58,392 bases of DNA, taken from the NCBI GenBank assembly GCA_021732285.1, contig JAKFVH010000034.1, positions 1-58,392 of the forward strand, in the 5' to 3' direction. A program made the position numbers and the translations under genes. Each line of letters starts with the position of its first letter. The stretch's first letter is position 1. Shown here piece after piece: positions 18,501-29,242 of the stretch. This DNA comes from Reyranella sp. (GTDB taxonomy: Bacteria; Pseudomonadota; Alphaproteobacteria; Reyranellales; Reyranellaceae). The notes under the pieces are model-generated. The model did no database searches, was not told the origin of the DNA, and saw only the letters and a list, made by a program, of their open reading frames with translations.

Positions 18501-19343
18501 TCAGATGATGTCGGCAAAGGCGCGTTCGCTGCGGCGGAAGGCATGCGCGCCCCACACCAGCATGACCGCAATGACGACGAGGCTGACCAGGAACCCCGGC
18601 CAGTAGATAGGGCTGTCGCCGCCCAGGATGCACCAGCGGAAGCCGTCGATCACGCCGACCATGGGATTGATGCTGTAGAGCATCTGCCAGTGCTCGGGCA
18701 CGACCTTGCTGGAGAAGCCGACCGGCGACACGTAGAGGCCGATCTGGGTGACGAACGGGATGATGAAGCGGAAGTCGCGGTACTTGACGATCAGCGAGGC
18801 TGCCCAGATCGCCGGGCCGATCGCCGCCATCAGCGCCAGCAGAACGAAGACCGGCAGCAGCAGGATCTGCCACCCCGGCACCAGGCCGTACCACAGCATC
18901 AGGCCGGCCAGGATCGCGAGACTCACCAGGAAATCGATCAGCGCGACCACGACCGTCGACAGCGGCACGACAAGACGCGGGAAGTAGACCTTGGTGATCA
19001 GGTTGGCACTGCCGATCACGCTGATCGAGGCCTCGCTCAGCACCGAGCCGAACAGCGTCCAGGGCAGCAGGCCCGCGAACACCATGACCGCGTAGGGTGC
19101 GCTGCCCTCCGACGGCAGCTTGGCCAGCGATCCGAACACCACCGTGAAGACCACCATGGTCATGAATGGCCGCACGAAGGCCCAGACGACGCCGATCACG
19201 GTCTGCTTGTAGCGCACCGCCACGTCGCGCCAGGCCAGGATGAAGAAGAGCTCCCGGTAGCGCCAGAGATCGATCCAGTACTGGTGGTCGGCCCGGCCCG
19301 CTTCGAGGATCAGCGGCCGGTTGTCCGGGTCGAAGGTACTCAT
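18501..19343 (-). CDS. wzm: Polysaccharide ABC transporter permease (Wzm-like)
   Basis: A 280-residue ABC2-type inner-membrane permease. The N-terminal interface helix contains YRELFFILAWRDVAVRYKQT, the hallmark of Wzm/TagG-type exporters. Six hydrophobic segments follow, with the FRFIIPFVTQIGLYVSPVGF element and a final FRWCILGG loop. It pairs with the Wzt gene downstream to export undecaprenyl-linked glycan. The start overlaps the upstream GT by ATGA. Confidence 0.93.
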   Translation of the reverse strand: MSTFDPDNRPLILEAGRADHQYWIDLWRYRELFFILAWRDVAVRYKQTVIGVVWAFVRPFMTMVVFTVVFGSLAKLPSEGSAPYAVMVFAGLLPWTLFGSVLSEASISVIGSANLITKVYFPRLVVPLSTVVVALIDFLVSLAILAGLMLWYGLVPGWQILLLPVFVLLALMAAIGPAIWAASLIVKYRDFRFIIPFVTQIGLYVSPVGFSSKVVPEHWQMLYSINPMVGVIDGFRWCILGGDSPIYWPGFLVSLVVIAVMLVWGAHAFRRSERAFADII

Positions 19344-20446
19344 GTTGCGCCCGTCATACGACGTGGCTGGGCCAGAAGGCGAGCGAGCAGGAGCTGCGCT
19401 GCGGCCACAAAATGCGGTCGACGGTAGGGCTCGATCGCCGCGGCTTCGGCTGGCCCCTGCCGCAACAGCCTCGTCACCGCCTCGACCAGGCAGTCGACGT
19501 CGCCGGGATCGACGAGTTCGCCGACCCGCTCGTCGGGAACGGCATCGCTGCTGCCACCGCCCGCACCGCCGATCACCCGCAACCCGCAGGCGGCGGCCTC
19601 GAGGTAGACGATGCCAAACCCTTCTTCGGAGCTCGGCATGACGAAGAGGTCGGCCAGGCGATAGAGATCGGGCAGATCCTCGTCGGGCACGTAACCGAGA
19701 AAGCGCACGGCGCCCGCCTCGCCGGCGAGCTCGCTGGCGCGCGCCTCCAGGCGGGCGCGATCGTCGCCCTCGCCGGCCACGGCGTGAACGATGCCGGGGA
19801 AGCGTGCGCGCAACGCCGGCAGGGCCGCGAACACCAGTTCATGGCCCTTGTAGCGTTCACTCGCCGCCAGGCGGCCGACGGCGAGCAGCACCGGGCCCGG
19901 CCCGAGCTGCAGGCGCTCTCGCAGCGCCGTCGACGGCGGTCCCGGCGTGAAGCGCGCGTCGACGGTGTTGGGAAGGACACGCACGCGCTCGGGCGCAAGA
20001 TCGACCCAGCCCAGCAGGCTCTTGCGCGTGCCGCGGCTGACCGTGGTCACCTGGTCGGCCGCTTCGATGGCCCGGCGCACGACAGCGCGGCGGTCTCTCC
20101 ACACCTCCGCCCCATGCGCCTGCAGCCAGTAGCGGGCGCCCAACAGGCGCGCCAGCCAGGCAGCCAGCGGTGCCATGTAGACATGTCCGCAAAATACGAC
20201 ATCGACCGGACGATAGCGCCAGGCCGTCCACAGCGAAACGAGCGAGAATCGCAAACGGCCGAGAATCGCCGGCCGCTGACGCACGCCGGCAGGCAGGGCG
20301 ATGCCCGCCGTGTCGCCAAGCCGCGGCAAAACGAGGATCTCCGCGCCGGCCGAGGCGAGCGCGGTGAACAAGTCGCGATTGTAGCGCGCGATCCCGCCGC
20401 GCGCGCCAAAGGCGTCGCCGACCAGGGCCAGGATGCGGACGGTCAT
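19340..20446 (-). CDS. Glycosyltransferase family 4 protein
   Basis: A 368-residue GT-B enzyme. It opens ILALVGDAFGARGGIARYNR (GGI acceptor loop), then WLQAHGAEVWR and TTVSRGTRKSLL. The donor domain shows LAVGRLAASERYKGHELV and MPSSEEGFGIVYLEAAACG with both Glu of E-x7-E. It lies between the amidotransferase and Wzm genes with 6-bp and overlapping junctions, so it belongs to the same transcript. Confidence 0.88.
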   Translation of the reverse strand: MTVRILALVGDAFGARGGIARYNRDLFTALASAGAEILVLPRLGDTAGIALPAGVRQRPAILGRLRFSLVSLWTAWRYRPVDVVFCGHVYMAPLAAWLARLLGARYWLQAHGAEVWRDRRAVVRRAIEAADQVTTVSRGTRKSLLGWVDLAPERVRVLPNTVDARFTPGPPSTALRERLQLGPGPVLLAVGRLAASERYKGHELVFAALPALRARFPGIVHAVAGEGDDRARLEARASELAGEAGAVRFLGYVPDEDLPDLYRLADLFVMPSSEEGFGIVYLEAAACGLRVIGGAGGGSSDAVPDERVGELVDPGDVDCLVEAVTRLLRQGPAEAAAIEPYRRPHFVAAAQLLLARLLAQPRRMTGAT

Positions 20447-20452
20447 CTGGCG

Positions 20453-22303
<1,851 letters not shown>

Positions 22304-22331
22304 GATTTTGCTCGCGAGGTCGCGGCGACCG

Positions 22332-23651
22332 TCAACGCGCGCCGGTGCCGCGGAAAACCACGGCAAAGGTACGCAACACGATCACGAGATCAAGCCATAG
22401 CGAGCAGTGCTTGAGGTAGTAGAGATCGTATTCCAGCTTCGAACGCATCTCGTCGGGCGCATGCGCATAGCCCTGGTTGATCTGGGCCCAGCCCGTGACG
22501 CCCGGACGCACGATGCCGCGCAACGCGAAGTGCTCGATGTCACGCACATAGCCCTGCTCCAGCGACGCCGCCTCCGGGCGCGGTCCGACCCAGCTCATGT
22601 CGCCGCGCAGGATATTGAAGAGCTGCGGCAGCTCGTCGAGGCGGCACTGGCGCAGGAAACCGCCGACCCGGGTGACACGCGGATCGACGGTCGAGGTGAA
22701 GCTCGGCCCGCCGGCGCCGTGGAACATGGTGCGGAACTTGATCATGCGGAACGGCTGGCCGCGCCGGCCGATGCGGGTCTGCACGAAGAAGACCGGGCCG
22801 GGACTGTCCAGCCGCACGATCGCCGCCACGATCAGCAGCACCGGCAGCAGCACCGGCAGCGCCAGCACGGTGAGAACGAGCTCGATGACACGCCGCACGA
22901 CGAGATACTGGCGCGACGGCAGCAGCGCGCCGAATTCGTTGGGCGTCAGCCCGCCGAGCGGCGTGCGCCCGGTCATTGTCTCGACGATGTAGCGCCGGTC
23001 GAGCACCGGCACGCCGGCGATCGCGGCGTCCGCCAGGGCGGCGAGCCGCCCTTCGCCGAGATCGGCGCCGAGATCGGCGACGATGGCGTCGACGCGCATG
23101 TCGAGGTTCTGCACATCGTCGAAATCGAGCCATCGGCAGGTCGCAAGGACCGGCATGTCGGCGATGGAAGAGCGCGGCATCACCGCGTAGTTGCGGATCA
23201 GGTAACGCGAGCGAAGCTGCGCCACGCTCGCCATCCAGAGCAGGGTCAGGATGCCCGAACCGAAGAACTGGACGCGCGAATACTCGATGCGCAGCAACAG
23301 CAGGATGGCAGCGATCAGGGCGTAGGTGAGAACGGCGATCGGCGCCACGTAACCGATGTTGCCCTGCAGGGTGGCGCGCGGAAAGGCGTCGAGCCTGCGG
23401 CCGCAGTACCACACCACCGAATAGCCCAGCGCCGTGGCGATGATGGTGAACTCCGTGCCGCCGAGTTCGCCGGCGAACGGCTCACCGGTGGCATAGATCG
23501 GAATCGGCATCACGACGCAGAACAGGAAGCCGACGATGGCGTCGATCCACGTCTCGACGAAGCGCTGCGGCGCCGACCGCATCGCCCGCGCGCCATTCAG
23601 CGGACGTTCGACCGACGAGGCCTCCGGTCCGACCGGGATCGCTCTGCGCAC
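22332..23651 (-). CDS. Polyprenyl-phosphate sugar-1-phosphate transferase (WbaP/WcaJ-type)
   Basis: About 439 residues with four N-terminal membrane helices (starting IVGFLFCVVMPIPIYA), a cytosolic CoA-binding-like middle region, a fifth helix (ELVLTVLALPVLLPVLL) and a C-terminal bacterial sugar transferase domain. That domain has SPGPVFFVQTRIGRRG, MIKFRTM, LPQLFNILRGDMSWVGPRPE and GWAQINQGY. It starts glycan assembly on undecaprenyl phosphate. The GTG at 23651 has CCCTCCC (plus strand 23659-23665, i.e. GGGAGGG) 7 nt upstream. ATG 23678 and TTG 23732 are alternatives. The 143-bp gap to the next gene is AT-rich and has a TATACT box at 23788-23783. Confidence 0.9.
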   Translation of the reverse strand: MRRAIPVGPEASSVERPLNGARAMRSAPQRFVETWIDAIVGFLFCVVMPIPIYATGEPFAGELGGTEFTIIATALGYSVVWYCGRRLDAFPRATLQGNIGYVAPIAVLTYALIAAILLLLRIEYSRVQFFGSGILTLLWMASVAQLRSRYLIRNYAVMPRSSIADMPVLATCRWLDFDDVQNLDMRVDAIVADLGADLGEGRLAALADAAIAGVPVLDRRYIVETMTGRTPLGGLTPNEFGALLPSRQYLVVRRVIELVLTVLALPVLLPVLLIVAAIVRLDSPGPVFFVQTRIGRRGQPFRMIKFRTMFHGAGGPSFTSTVDPRVTRVGGFLRQCRLDELPQLFNILRGDMSWVGPRPEAASLEQGYVRDIEHFALRGIVRPGVTGWAQINQGYAHAPDEMRSKLEYDLYYLKHCSLWLDLVIVLRTFAVVFRGTGAR

Positions 23652-23794
23652 GCCAACGCCCTCCCACGTCATTGCCATGCCGATCTGCGAGGGGTTCGAG
23701 CGGCCATTCGCCCGCGCCCCCGCATCATGCAATTACTTGCTTCGACGAGCATGCCCCAAGCATACTCTTTGCATCCGTAATGAGTATAGTTGAA

Positions 23795-25303
23795 CTACTC
23801 CCATGGCGTAAAGTCACGACGCGATCTTTCCCTGCGACCAAATGCTTGGGCCCAGCCCATGCCCAAAAGGGCGCTGACGACGAAGCCGATGGCCGGCATC
23901 TGCAGGCTGAAATCGACCATGGAATGAAGGATCGGCACGGCCGCAACGGCAAAGGCCGCGCCGGGCAGGTAGCGATGCGCCCGCCGCCGCGTCAGCGCCC
24001 CGTAGAGCGACACGCCCCATGGGATGAGCACGATGGCAAAGCCGACCACGGCCATGGGCACGCCGACCTCGACCATGGTCTCGAGCGGCGTGGAGTGCGC
24101 AAGGTCGTTGGGAATCGGCAGGGTCATCGGCTGCACGATGCCGTAGATGTCGGCGAAGCTGCCGAGCCCCCAGCCCAGCCACGGCGACATCCGGACGGCA
24201 TTCAGCGAGGCCCGCCAGATCTGCATGCGATCGCCGCCGTCGCTGGCGCGGATCGCCTTGTCGACGATGGTATTGCCCGCGATCACCAGCACGATGATGC
24301 CGACGACGACGCTGATCGCCACGAAGATGCGCACCAGGTCCGGCCGCGAGCGCCAGCGGCCGCGCAGCATCATGGCGGCGAGCGCGGCGGCGCTGACCAG
24401 GGTGGCGGCAAGGCCGGCGCGCGACGCCGAGTACAAGAGGCCGCCCAGCAACAGCAGGCAGACCGCCAGCATGGTCACGCGAAAGCCGGTCAGCGAGGCG
24501 ACGATGCCTTCCTCGTCATCCTCGTCGTAGCCGTAGGGCTGGTCGCCCTTGCGTCGGCGGCCGGCGAAGATCAGCGCCATGCCCGCCACCATGCCCATGC
24601 CGCAGTAGCCGCCGAACGAATTGCTGCTGACGAAGGTGCCCGACATCACACAGTAGTCCGTCGACTGGTAAGCGCCGACCTTCTTGAGGTAGCTGCCGAG
24701 ATAGCAGGAGTGCGTCGTCACCTGCATCAGCACGCCGTAGGCGACGACCAGGATGGCGCCGGCGACGAACATCATGAGCAGCAACCGCGCGCTGTCGCGG
24801 TCGCGGCAGAGCGCGCGGGCCGTCAGGAAAATCGCGCCGCAGGTCAGGCATTTCAGCAGCGTGTTGCGTGCCGCATCGATCGCGAGGTCGGGCACCGGCG
24901 CATGGGCGCTGCCAAGCAGGCGGGCGGCCGCTTCATAGAGCCAGGCGGTTGCCGACGACGGCGCCATGGTCGACATCTGGAAGAGTCCGAACAGGACGAA
25001 CAGGGCAAAGCAGGCAACAAGCGCCAGCAGCGGCTTGCGCTCGGCCTCGCTCACCTCGAAACCTTTGCTGGTCCCCACCCCGGAGGCGACGAGAACGGCG
25101 AGCACGCCCACGATCACGGCAATCGGCGCCCACGCCCAATCGCGATTGGCGCCCATCGGCAGGGCGGCAAACGACACGACGGCGAAGAACAGCGCCGCCA
25201 CCGACCAGTCGGCAAGTCCGCGCAGCACCGCCAGCGGACGGCGCCGCCGCTCGACAGCCGCGTCGGCGTCGAAGACTACTTCTTCCTCAGGCGCGTGAGC
25301 CAT
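23795..25303 (-). CDS. O-antigen ligase/polymerase family membrane protein (Wzy_C)
   Basis: 502 residues with about ten to twelve hydrophobic helices. The large periplasmic loop carries the family pattern: GTFVSSNSFGGYCGMG, then SRAGLAATL, then SPWLGWGLGSF and DLAHSTPLETMVEVGVP, with the conserved His of the H-[NS]xx[LI]xxxxE[LV]G type motif. The family transfers or polymerises undecaprenyl-linked glycan in the periplasm. It overlaps the upstream hypothetical gene by 28 bp. With the 10220 protein, two polymerase/ligase-like proteins are present in one cluster. Confidence 0.83.
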   Translation of the reverse strand: MAHAPEEEVVFDADAAVERRRRPLAVLRGLADWSVAALFFAVVSFAALPMGANRDWAWAPIAVIVGVLAVLVASGVGTSKGFEVSEAERKPLLALVACFALFVLFGLFQMSTMAPSSATAWLYEAAARLLGSAHAPVPDLAIDAARNTLLKCLTCGAIFLTARALCRDRDSARLLLMMFVAGAILVVAYGVLMQVTTHSCYLGSYLKKVGAYQSTDYCVMSGTFVSSNSFGGYCGMGMVAGMALIFAGRRRKGDQPYGYDEDDEEGIVASLTGFRVTMLAVCLLLLGGLLYSASRAGLAATLVSAAALAAMMLRGRWRSRPDLVRIFVAISVVVGIIVLVIAGNTIVDKAIRASDGGDRMQIWRASLNAVRMSPWLGWGLGSFADIYGIVQPMTLPIPNDLAHSTPLETMVEVGVPMAVVGFAIVLIPWGVSLYGALTRRRAHRYLPGAAFAVAAVPILHSMVDFSLQMPAIGFVVSALLGMGWAQAFGRRERSRRDFTPWE

Positions 25304-25968
25304 TGCGTCAGCTCCTCCTGGGCGTTCGGCTCGTCACGCACGAAATAGCGGACAAAGAGTTCGTCGATCGGCGAGCGAATCGCCAGCGCGATCCAGCGCC
25401 GATCGCGGCTCGCCCGCCAGTTCATGACCACGTAGGCGGCGATGCGCTCGCGCTCCTTGGGCGTGAAGTACTGCCAGTTGTCGAGGATGAGCTGCAGGCG
25501 ACTAGGCCATAGCGAGTTCATCATCGGCGCCACGTCGATCGACATCATCAGCGCCGCCACCACCCTGGCCGAGGTGCCGTCGAGCGCCTGGCGGGCTGCG
25601 GCAAGGCGCGCCCAGCCGACGCCGCGCGCCGGCGCGTTGCCCAGTCCGAAGTCGAGGTCGCCCTGCGCCTGCTTCATCCATTCGGCGCGCTGCTCCCTGG
25701 TTGCCGGCAGGTCGGGGGTGAGCGCCGCACCAGCCAACAACTCGGACCGTCCGAGCCTGCGGCCCGCCACCGGATCGGCCGCGACCGCGCGGTCGAGGGC
25801 TGCGATGCCGGCCTCCACGCCGGCAAGGTCGAGCGCCTGGCCGGTGCGCAGCTCGAAGACGACAGCGTCGGCCTTCTGCGCCTGCCAGGCGCCATTGGCC
25901 ACCGGCCAGGCGACGAAAGCCAAAATGGCCCCGCCCACGCCCAGGAGGCCGCGCAGGACCCAGCTCAT
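25276..25968 (-). CDS. Hypothetical membrane-anchored protein of the polysaccharide operon
   Basis: About 230 residues. One N-terminal transmembrane segment (LLGVGGAILAFVAWPVANGAW) is followed by an Ala-rich, probably helical periplasmic domain with no known motif. The C-terminus ends in basic residues (TRLRKK). The ATG at 25968 places the anchor directly at the N-terminus; ATG 26040 gives a 254-residue form. It precedes and overlaps the O-antigen ligase-like gene, so it may be an accessory or regulator of it (inference). Proteins of this kind sit beside EPS polymerases in several alphaproteobacteria, but I cannot name a family. Confidence 0.6.
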   Translation of the reverse strand: MSWVLRGLLGVGGAILAFVAWPVANGAWQAQKADAVVFELRTGQALDLAGVEAGIAALDRAVAADPVAGRRLGRSELLAGAALTPDLPATREQRAEWMKQAQGDLDFGLGNAPARGVGWARLAAARQALDGTSARVVAALMMSIDVAPMMNSLWPSRLQLILDNWQYFTPKERERIAAYVVMNWRASRDRRWIALAIRSPIDELFVRYFVRDEPNAQEELTQWLTRLRKK

Positions 25969-26088
25969 TGCGTTCACAACGGTCGGTCTTTCCTCGTTGA
26001 TGTCGATCGCGTGCCGGCTTAGCACCGGACTTAATCGCATCCTACCTGAAATTATCGGCGAATGCCCGTCAAAGACATGTGTAGGAAC

Positions 26089-27036
26089 TCAGGTCTTGGA
26101 GGGATCGACCGCAGGCGTCGCCGGCGGCGCAGCCGACGCCGATTCTGCCGGGGCCGCCGTCAATGTCCTGACCTGCACGTCCACCGTGGCTTTGGTCGTG
26201 ACGTCGGCAGCTCCGGTAAACGTGCCTTTGATCGGCATGGCCTGCTCCGGATCTCGGCCGACGGCGACGCGGATCAACCGCTCGGTGCCGACAATGCCAT
26301 TGGTCGGGTCGAACTCCACCCACCCCGCACCTGGCAGGTAGGCCTCCATCCAGGCATGCGGGAAGGCCGGCCTGGCATCGCCGCCTGCTGCATTGTCCAG
26401 CGCCGGATCGTAGAGGTAGCCCGTGACGAAACGTGCCGCGAGGCCGAGCGCCCGCGCGCCCTCCATCATCAGCAGGGCGTAGTCGCGGCAGGTGCCGGTG
26501 CCCGACTCCAGGGTAACCGCCGGCGGCTGCGTGCCGGGCTCGAAGCGCATGGCGTACGTCAGGCTCTCCTGGATGCCCTTGCACATGCGGGTGAGCGTGG
26601 CGAAGGTCTCGGGCCCGCCCTCCTCGCTTTCCATGAACTGCTTGGTCCAGCCGCTGACAATGGCGTTGGGGTCGGGATAGTGGCGCTCGACATAGCGCGC
26701 GAGGTCAGGCGCTTCCTCCGCGAGGTAGGCGAAGGGCAGCTTGAGAGCATATTCCTCGATCGGCGGCAGCTCGAGCGGCAGGGCGAAATGTTCCAGACAG
26801 ATGGTGCTGTTGAGCTCGAGCGCCGCGGTGCTGCCGGTGAACGTGGCGATCGCGATCGAGTTGCCGAAGGCGTCGTGGATCCAGCGCACCGCCGCTGCAG
26901 GTTCGATCGTCAGGCCGGTGCGCAGCAACCGCAGATCATGGCTGTCGCGCGGCCGGAACATCAGGCGATGCTCGCCCAGCGTCACCGGCTCCGAATATTC
27001 GTATCGCGTGCGGTGACTGATCTCGAGCGTGCGCAT
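26089..27036 (-). CDS. Transglutaminase-like cysteine protease family protein
   Basis: A 315-residue protein with a bacterial transglutaminase N-terminal beta domain (residues about 1-80, LEISHRTRYEYSEPVTLGEH). The transglutaminase core follows: catalytic Cys in TLESGTGTCRDYALLMMEGAR, His in FPHAWMEAYLPGAGWV and Asp in EFDPTNG. The Ala/Pro-rich C-terminal tail is low-complexity. The family contains cytoplasmic peptidases or amidases of unknown substrate. It is read in the same direction as the polysaccharide operon but separated from it by 120 bp, so it is probably a separate unit. Confidence 0.85.
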   Translation of the reverse strand: MRTLEISHRTRYEYSEPVTLGEHRLMFRPRDSHDLRLLRTGLTIEPAAAVRWIHDAFGNSIAIATFTGSTAALELNSTICLEHFALPLELPPIEEYALKLPFAYLAEEAPDLARYVERHYPDPNAIVSGWTKQFMESEEGGPETFATLTRMCKGIQESLTYAMRFEPGTQPPAVTLESGTGTCRDYALLMMEGARALGLAARFVTGYLYDPALDNAAGGDARPAFPHAWMEAYLPGAGWVEFDPTNGIVGTERLIRVAVGRDPEQAMPIKGTFTGAADVTTKATVDVQVRTLTAAPAESASAAPPATPAVDPSKT

Positions 27037-27081
27037 GGCGCTCGATAATGCACCACACGCCTGGTGGTTGCAGCCGTGACG

Positions 27082-28017
27082 TTATGGGCCGATGCAGCGG
27101 AGCCACGCCGCGCTCGGGAAGTGCTTGCCGTTGGCGCCGCCCAGACCGTCGGTCTGGTCGTTCGGTTGATATCCCGGGATCAGCCGCTTCAGCCCATCGG
27201 GCGCGGCATAGTGGACCATGCTGAGACTTGCCTCGACGCAATAGCGCGCGTTGCCGCTCAGGAACGCGTAGAGGAGGCTGCTTTCCTGCGGAAAGAAGAG
27301 ATCGCCACTCAGCGTGTCGCGCGCGTAGTCGTAGGGGAAATAGATGTCGTGGAAATGCACCCAGACGCCTGGGCGCAGCCGGGGCAGCACTTCATGGATC
27401 AGATAGTTCACTTCGCTGCCGGGTTTGACGGCATGGGTCGAATCGACGAACAGCAGATCGTCCTCGCCGAGATCGGCAATGGTGTTGAAGTCGACGGTCT
27501 GCGCCGGCTCGACCACCAGCCTCAGCAGCCCCTTGCTCTCGGCCTCGCGCAGGTAGGCGCTGGGATAGGGTTCGATGCAGACGATCTCCGGCCTGTAGTC
27601 GGCCTTTGCCGCCGCCGTCAGCATCACGGCCGTGCTGACGCCGCAACCGATCTGCATGACCCGGCGGGGCTTGCGGCTGGCGACGAAGCCGAACAGCACC
27701 TCCGCTTCGATCTCGCCGTATCCGCCGTCCGCACCGCCGCCCTGGATGGCGCTTTGATGAACGCCATGGCCGCGCAGGTAGTCGCCGTGCGGGCTGATCC
27801 ACTCGCCCAGCAACGCGAGTTGATCGTCGATGCTGCTGTGATTGATGCCGTACATGCTCCTCGGCCGACGCCAGTCGTCGCGGCGGCCGAGATCGCCGAG
27901 ATCGGGAACGCAGGAATAGAAGTGCTCGGGCAGAACGTTGATGCCGACGCGTTGCAGGAGCGCGAAAGAACGGTGCCATCCGCTCTTCGCCAGCGTCTTC
28001 AGTGCGCGTGCCTTCAT
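27082..28017 (-). CDS. Class I SAM-dependent methyltransferase (Methyltransf_24-like)
   Basis: A 311-residue protein with SAM motif I as RRVMQIGCGVSTAVML, acidic loop EIVCIEPYPSAYL, and the late LLFVDSTHAVKPGSEVNYL plus PGVWVHFHDIYFPYDY segments characteristic of Methyltransf_24 enzymes. In these, the SxxH and HDI motifs form the metal/acceptor side. The ATG at 28017 overlaps the TGA of the DUF2161 gene (ATGA). Its function may be sugar or small-molecule O-methylation; the substrate is unknown. Confidence 0.78.
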   Translation of the reverse strand: MKARALKTLAKSGWHRSFALLQRVGINVLPEHFYSCVPDLGDLGRRDDWRRPRSMYGINHSSIDDQLALLGEWISPHGDYLRGHGVHQSAIQGGGADGGYGEIEAEVLFGFVASRKPRRVMQIGCGVSTAVMLTAAAKADYRPEIVCIEPYPSAYLREAESKGLLRLVVEPAQTVDFNTIADLGEDDLLFVDSTHAVKPGSEVNYLIHEVLPRLRPGVWVHFHDIYFPYDYARDTLSGDLFFPQESSLLYAFLSGNARYCVEASLSMVHYAAPDGLKRLIPGYQPNDQTDGLGGANGKHFPSAAWLRCIGP

Positions 28018-28670
28018 GCCGACAGGCTCTTTCCCCCAAACGTCACGAGACTGGTACGTCCCTGCGCCGTGAGGGCGTAGATACCGCGACTGACGCGCTC
28101 GAACCAACCGTAGTGGTCGTGGCGCAGTATCTTGGCGGCGTTGGGCACGTCGCCAGCAGCACGCATGGCCTTGGGGGCCATCGGACCATGGCAGGCCAAA
28201 AGCTCGGCGCAGCGCAGCGCCTCCTGGCGATAAGCCGTCATCAGGGGCGCGCGCATGGCGCTGCCGCCGAGGTTGGGATCGCCGACCCGCCGGCGATGCT
28301 CGCCGAGCAGGCGGCCGGCCTTGCGCCTGTTGGCCCGGGGCTTGTAGGGCGCGGGATCGAGCACGATGTCGGCCCGCCCGCGCGCCACCACCAGAAGCCC
28401 AAGCCCCAGCCGGCGGCAGAGCTTCTTCACGTTCTTCGTCTGCTTGGGCCATTGGCCGACCGCGAGATAGACGCGGTCGCTGAGCGCCAGTCGGTCGACG
28501 CCCTGCAGCACCAGGCTGAGGCCGAACACGCGCTTCAGCTCGACGATTACCGGCGGCTCCTCGCCGCGCACGGCGACCACGTCACAGCCGCGCACCTCGC
28601 CCTTAACGACGTATCCTTGTCCCTCGAGCAGCGCCTTCACCGGCGCGTAGAGATCGCTCTCCAGCGGCAT
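28014..28670 (-). CDS. DUF2161 family protein (predicted PD-(D/E)XK nuclease fold)
   Basis: 218 residues, matching DUF2161 in length and in its opening ESDLYAPVKALLEGQGYVVKG. The nuclease-like core shows Asp in GCDVVAVRG and the E-x-K pair in PPVIVELKRVFG (about residues 28-48). A C-terminal winged-helix-like part follows (AAKILRHDHYGWFERVSRGIYALT). The family is predicted to be phosphodiesterase-like, without an established substrate. The 5' end overlaps the response-regulator gene by 68 bp in another frame, an unusually long overlap. Confidence 0.75.
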   Translation of the reverse strand: MPLESDLYAPVKALLEGQGYVVKGEVRGCDVVAVRGEEPPVIVELKRVFGLSLVLQGVDRLALSDRVYLAVGQWPKQTKNVKKLCRRLGLGLLVVARGRADIVLDPAPYKPRANRRKAGRLLGEHRRRVGDPNLGGSAMRAPLMTAYRQEALRCAELLACHGPMAPKAMRAAGDVPNAAKILRHDHYGWFERVSRGIYALTAQGRTSLVTFGGKSLSA

Positions 28671-29091
28671 TCCCTGCCGAGGATACCATGTCCGCCTGTG
28701 GGTCGCTGTTCGGGCGCTTGGGCGTGAACGCCGCCACCAACACCTCGATCAGACGCTCGTCGGCCACCGGCTTGTCGAGCCGGGGCGCCGAGCGGTACGC
28801 CATCGGCACGATGCTGCGGTCTTCGTAGCCGGTGACGAAGACGAACGGCACGCCGCGCCTGCTCAGCACTTCGGCGATGGCAAAGCTCATGTCGCCGTGC
28901 AGGTTGATGTCGAGGATCGCCCCGTCGAGCGGCGCGTGCTCCGCCAGCTCCAGGCCGCGCTGCAGCCAGCCCGCCGGGCCGACGACCTGGCAGCCGCTTT
29001 CCTCCAGCAGGATCTTGGTGACTTCGGCCAGCAGCAGGTTGTCCTCGACGACCAGGACCCTGAGGCTTTCCAGCAGCCGCGGCGCCAGCAT
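28603..29091 (-). CDS. Single-domain response regulator (FATGUY-like)
   Basis: A 162-residue REC-only protein. It has the acidic pair in VLVVEDNLLLAE, phospho-acceptor Asp in AILDINLHGD, switch Thr in FVFVTGYEDRS and conserved Lys in RLDKPVAD. No output domain follows, only a polar tail. The PFVFVTGY stretch resembles the FATGUY motif of single-domain regulators that modulate the alphaproteobacterial general stress response (family knowledge; assignment here is inference). ATG 29091 has GGAGCGGAG just upstream. The tail overlaps the DUF2161 start. Confidence 0.8.
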   Translation of the reverse strand: MLAPRLLESLRVLVVEDNLLLAEVTKILLEESGCQVVGPAGWLQRGLELAEHAPLDGAILDINLHGDMSFAIAEVLSRRGVPFVFVTGYEDRSIVPMAYRSAPRLDKPVADERLIEVLVAAFTPKRPNSDPQADMVSSAGNAAGERSLRAGEGAARGTRIRR

Positions 29092-29197
29092 GATCGCTCC
29101 GCTCCCTTCCCTTTCGAAACCGACCGTCGGAACTGCCGTCCACGTCGGCCCAGTCTGCAGTCTGGAACGGCGCGGCCCCAGCCGGTATGACAAAGCT

Positions 29198-29242
29198 ATG
29201 ACCGATTTGCCGGATCAGGGCGCCGCGGCGGCGCTGGCATGA
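29198..29242 (+). CDS. Possible 14-codon leader ORF
   Basis: ATG 29198 opens a 14-codon frame (MTDLPDQGAAAALA) whose TGA overlaps the ATG of the enolase-superfamily gene (ATGA at 29239-29242). It could provide translational coupling. There is no clear ribosome site and it may be chance. Confidence 0.25.
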   Translation: MTDLPDQGAAAALA

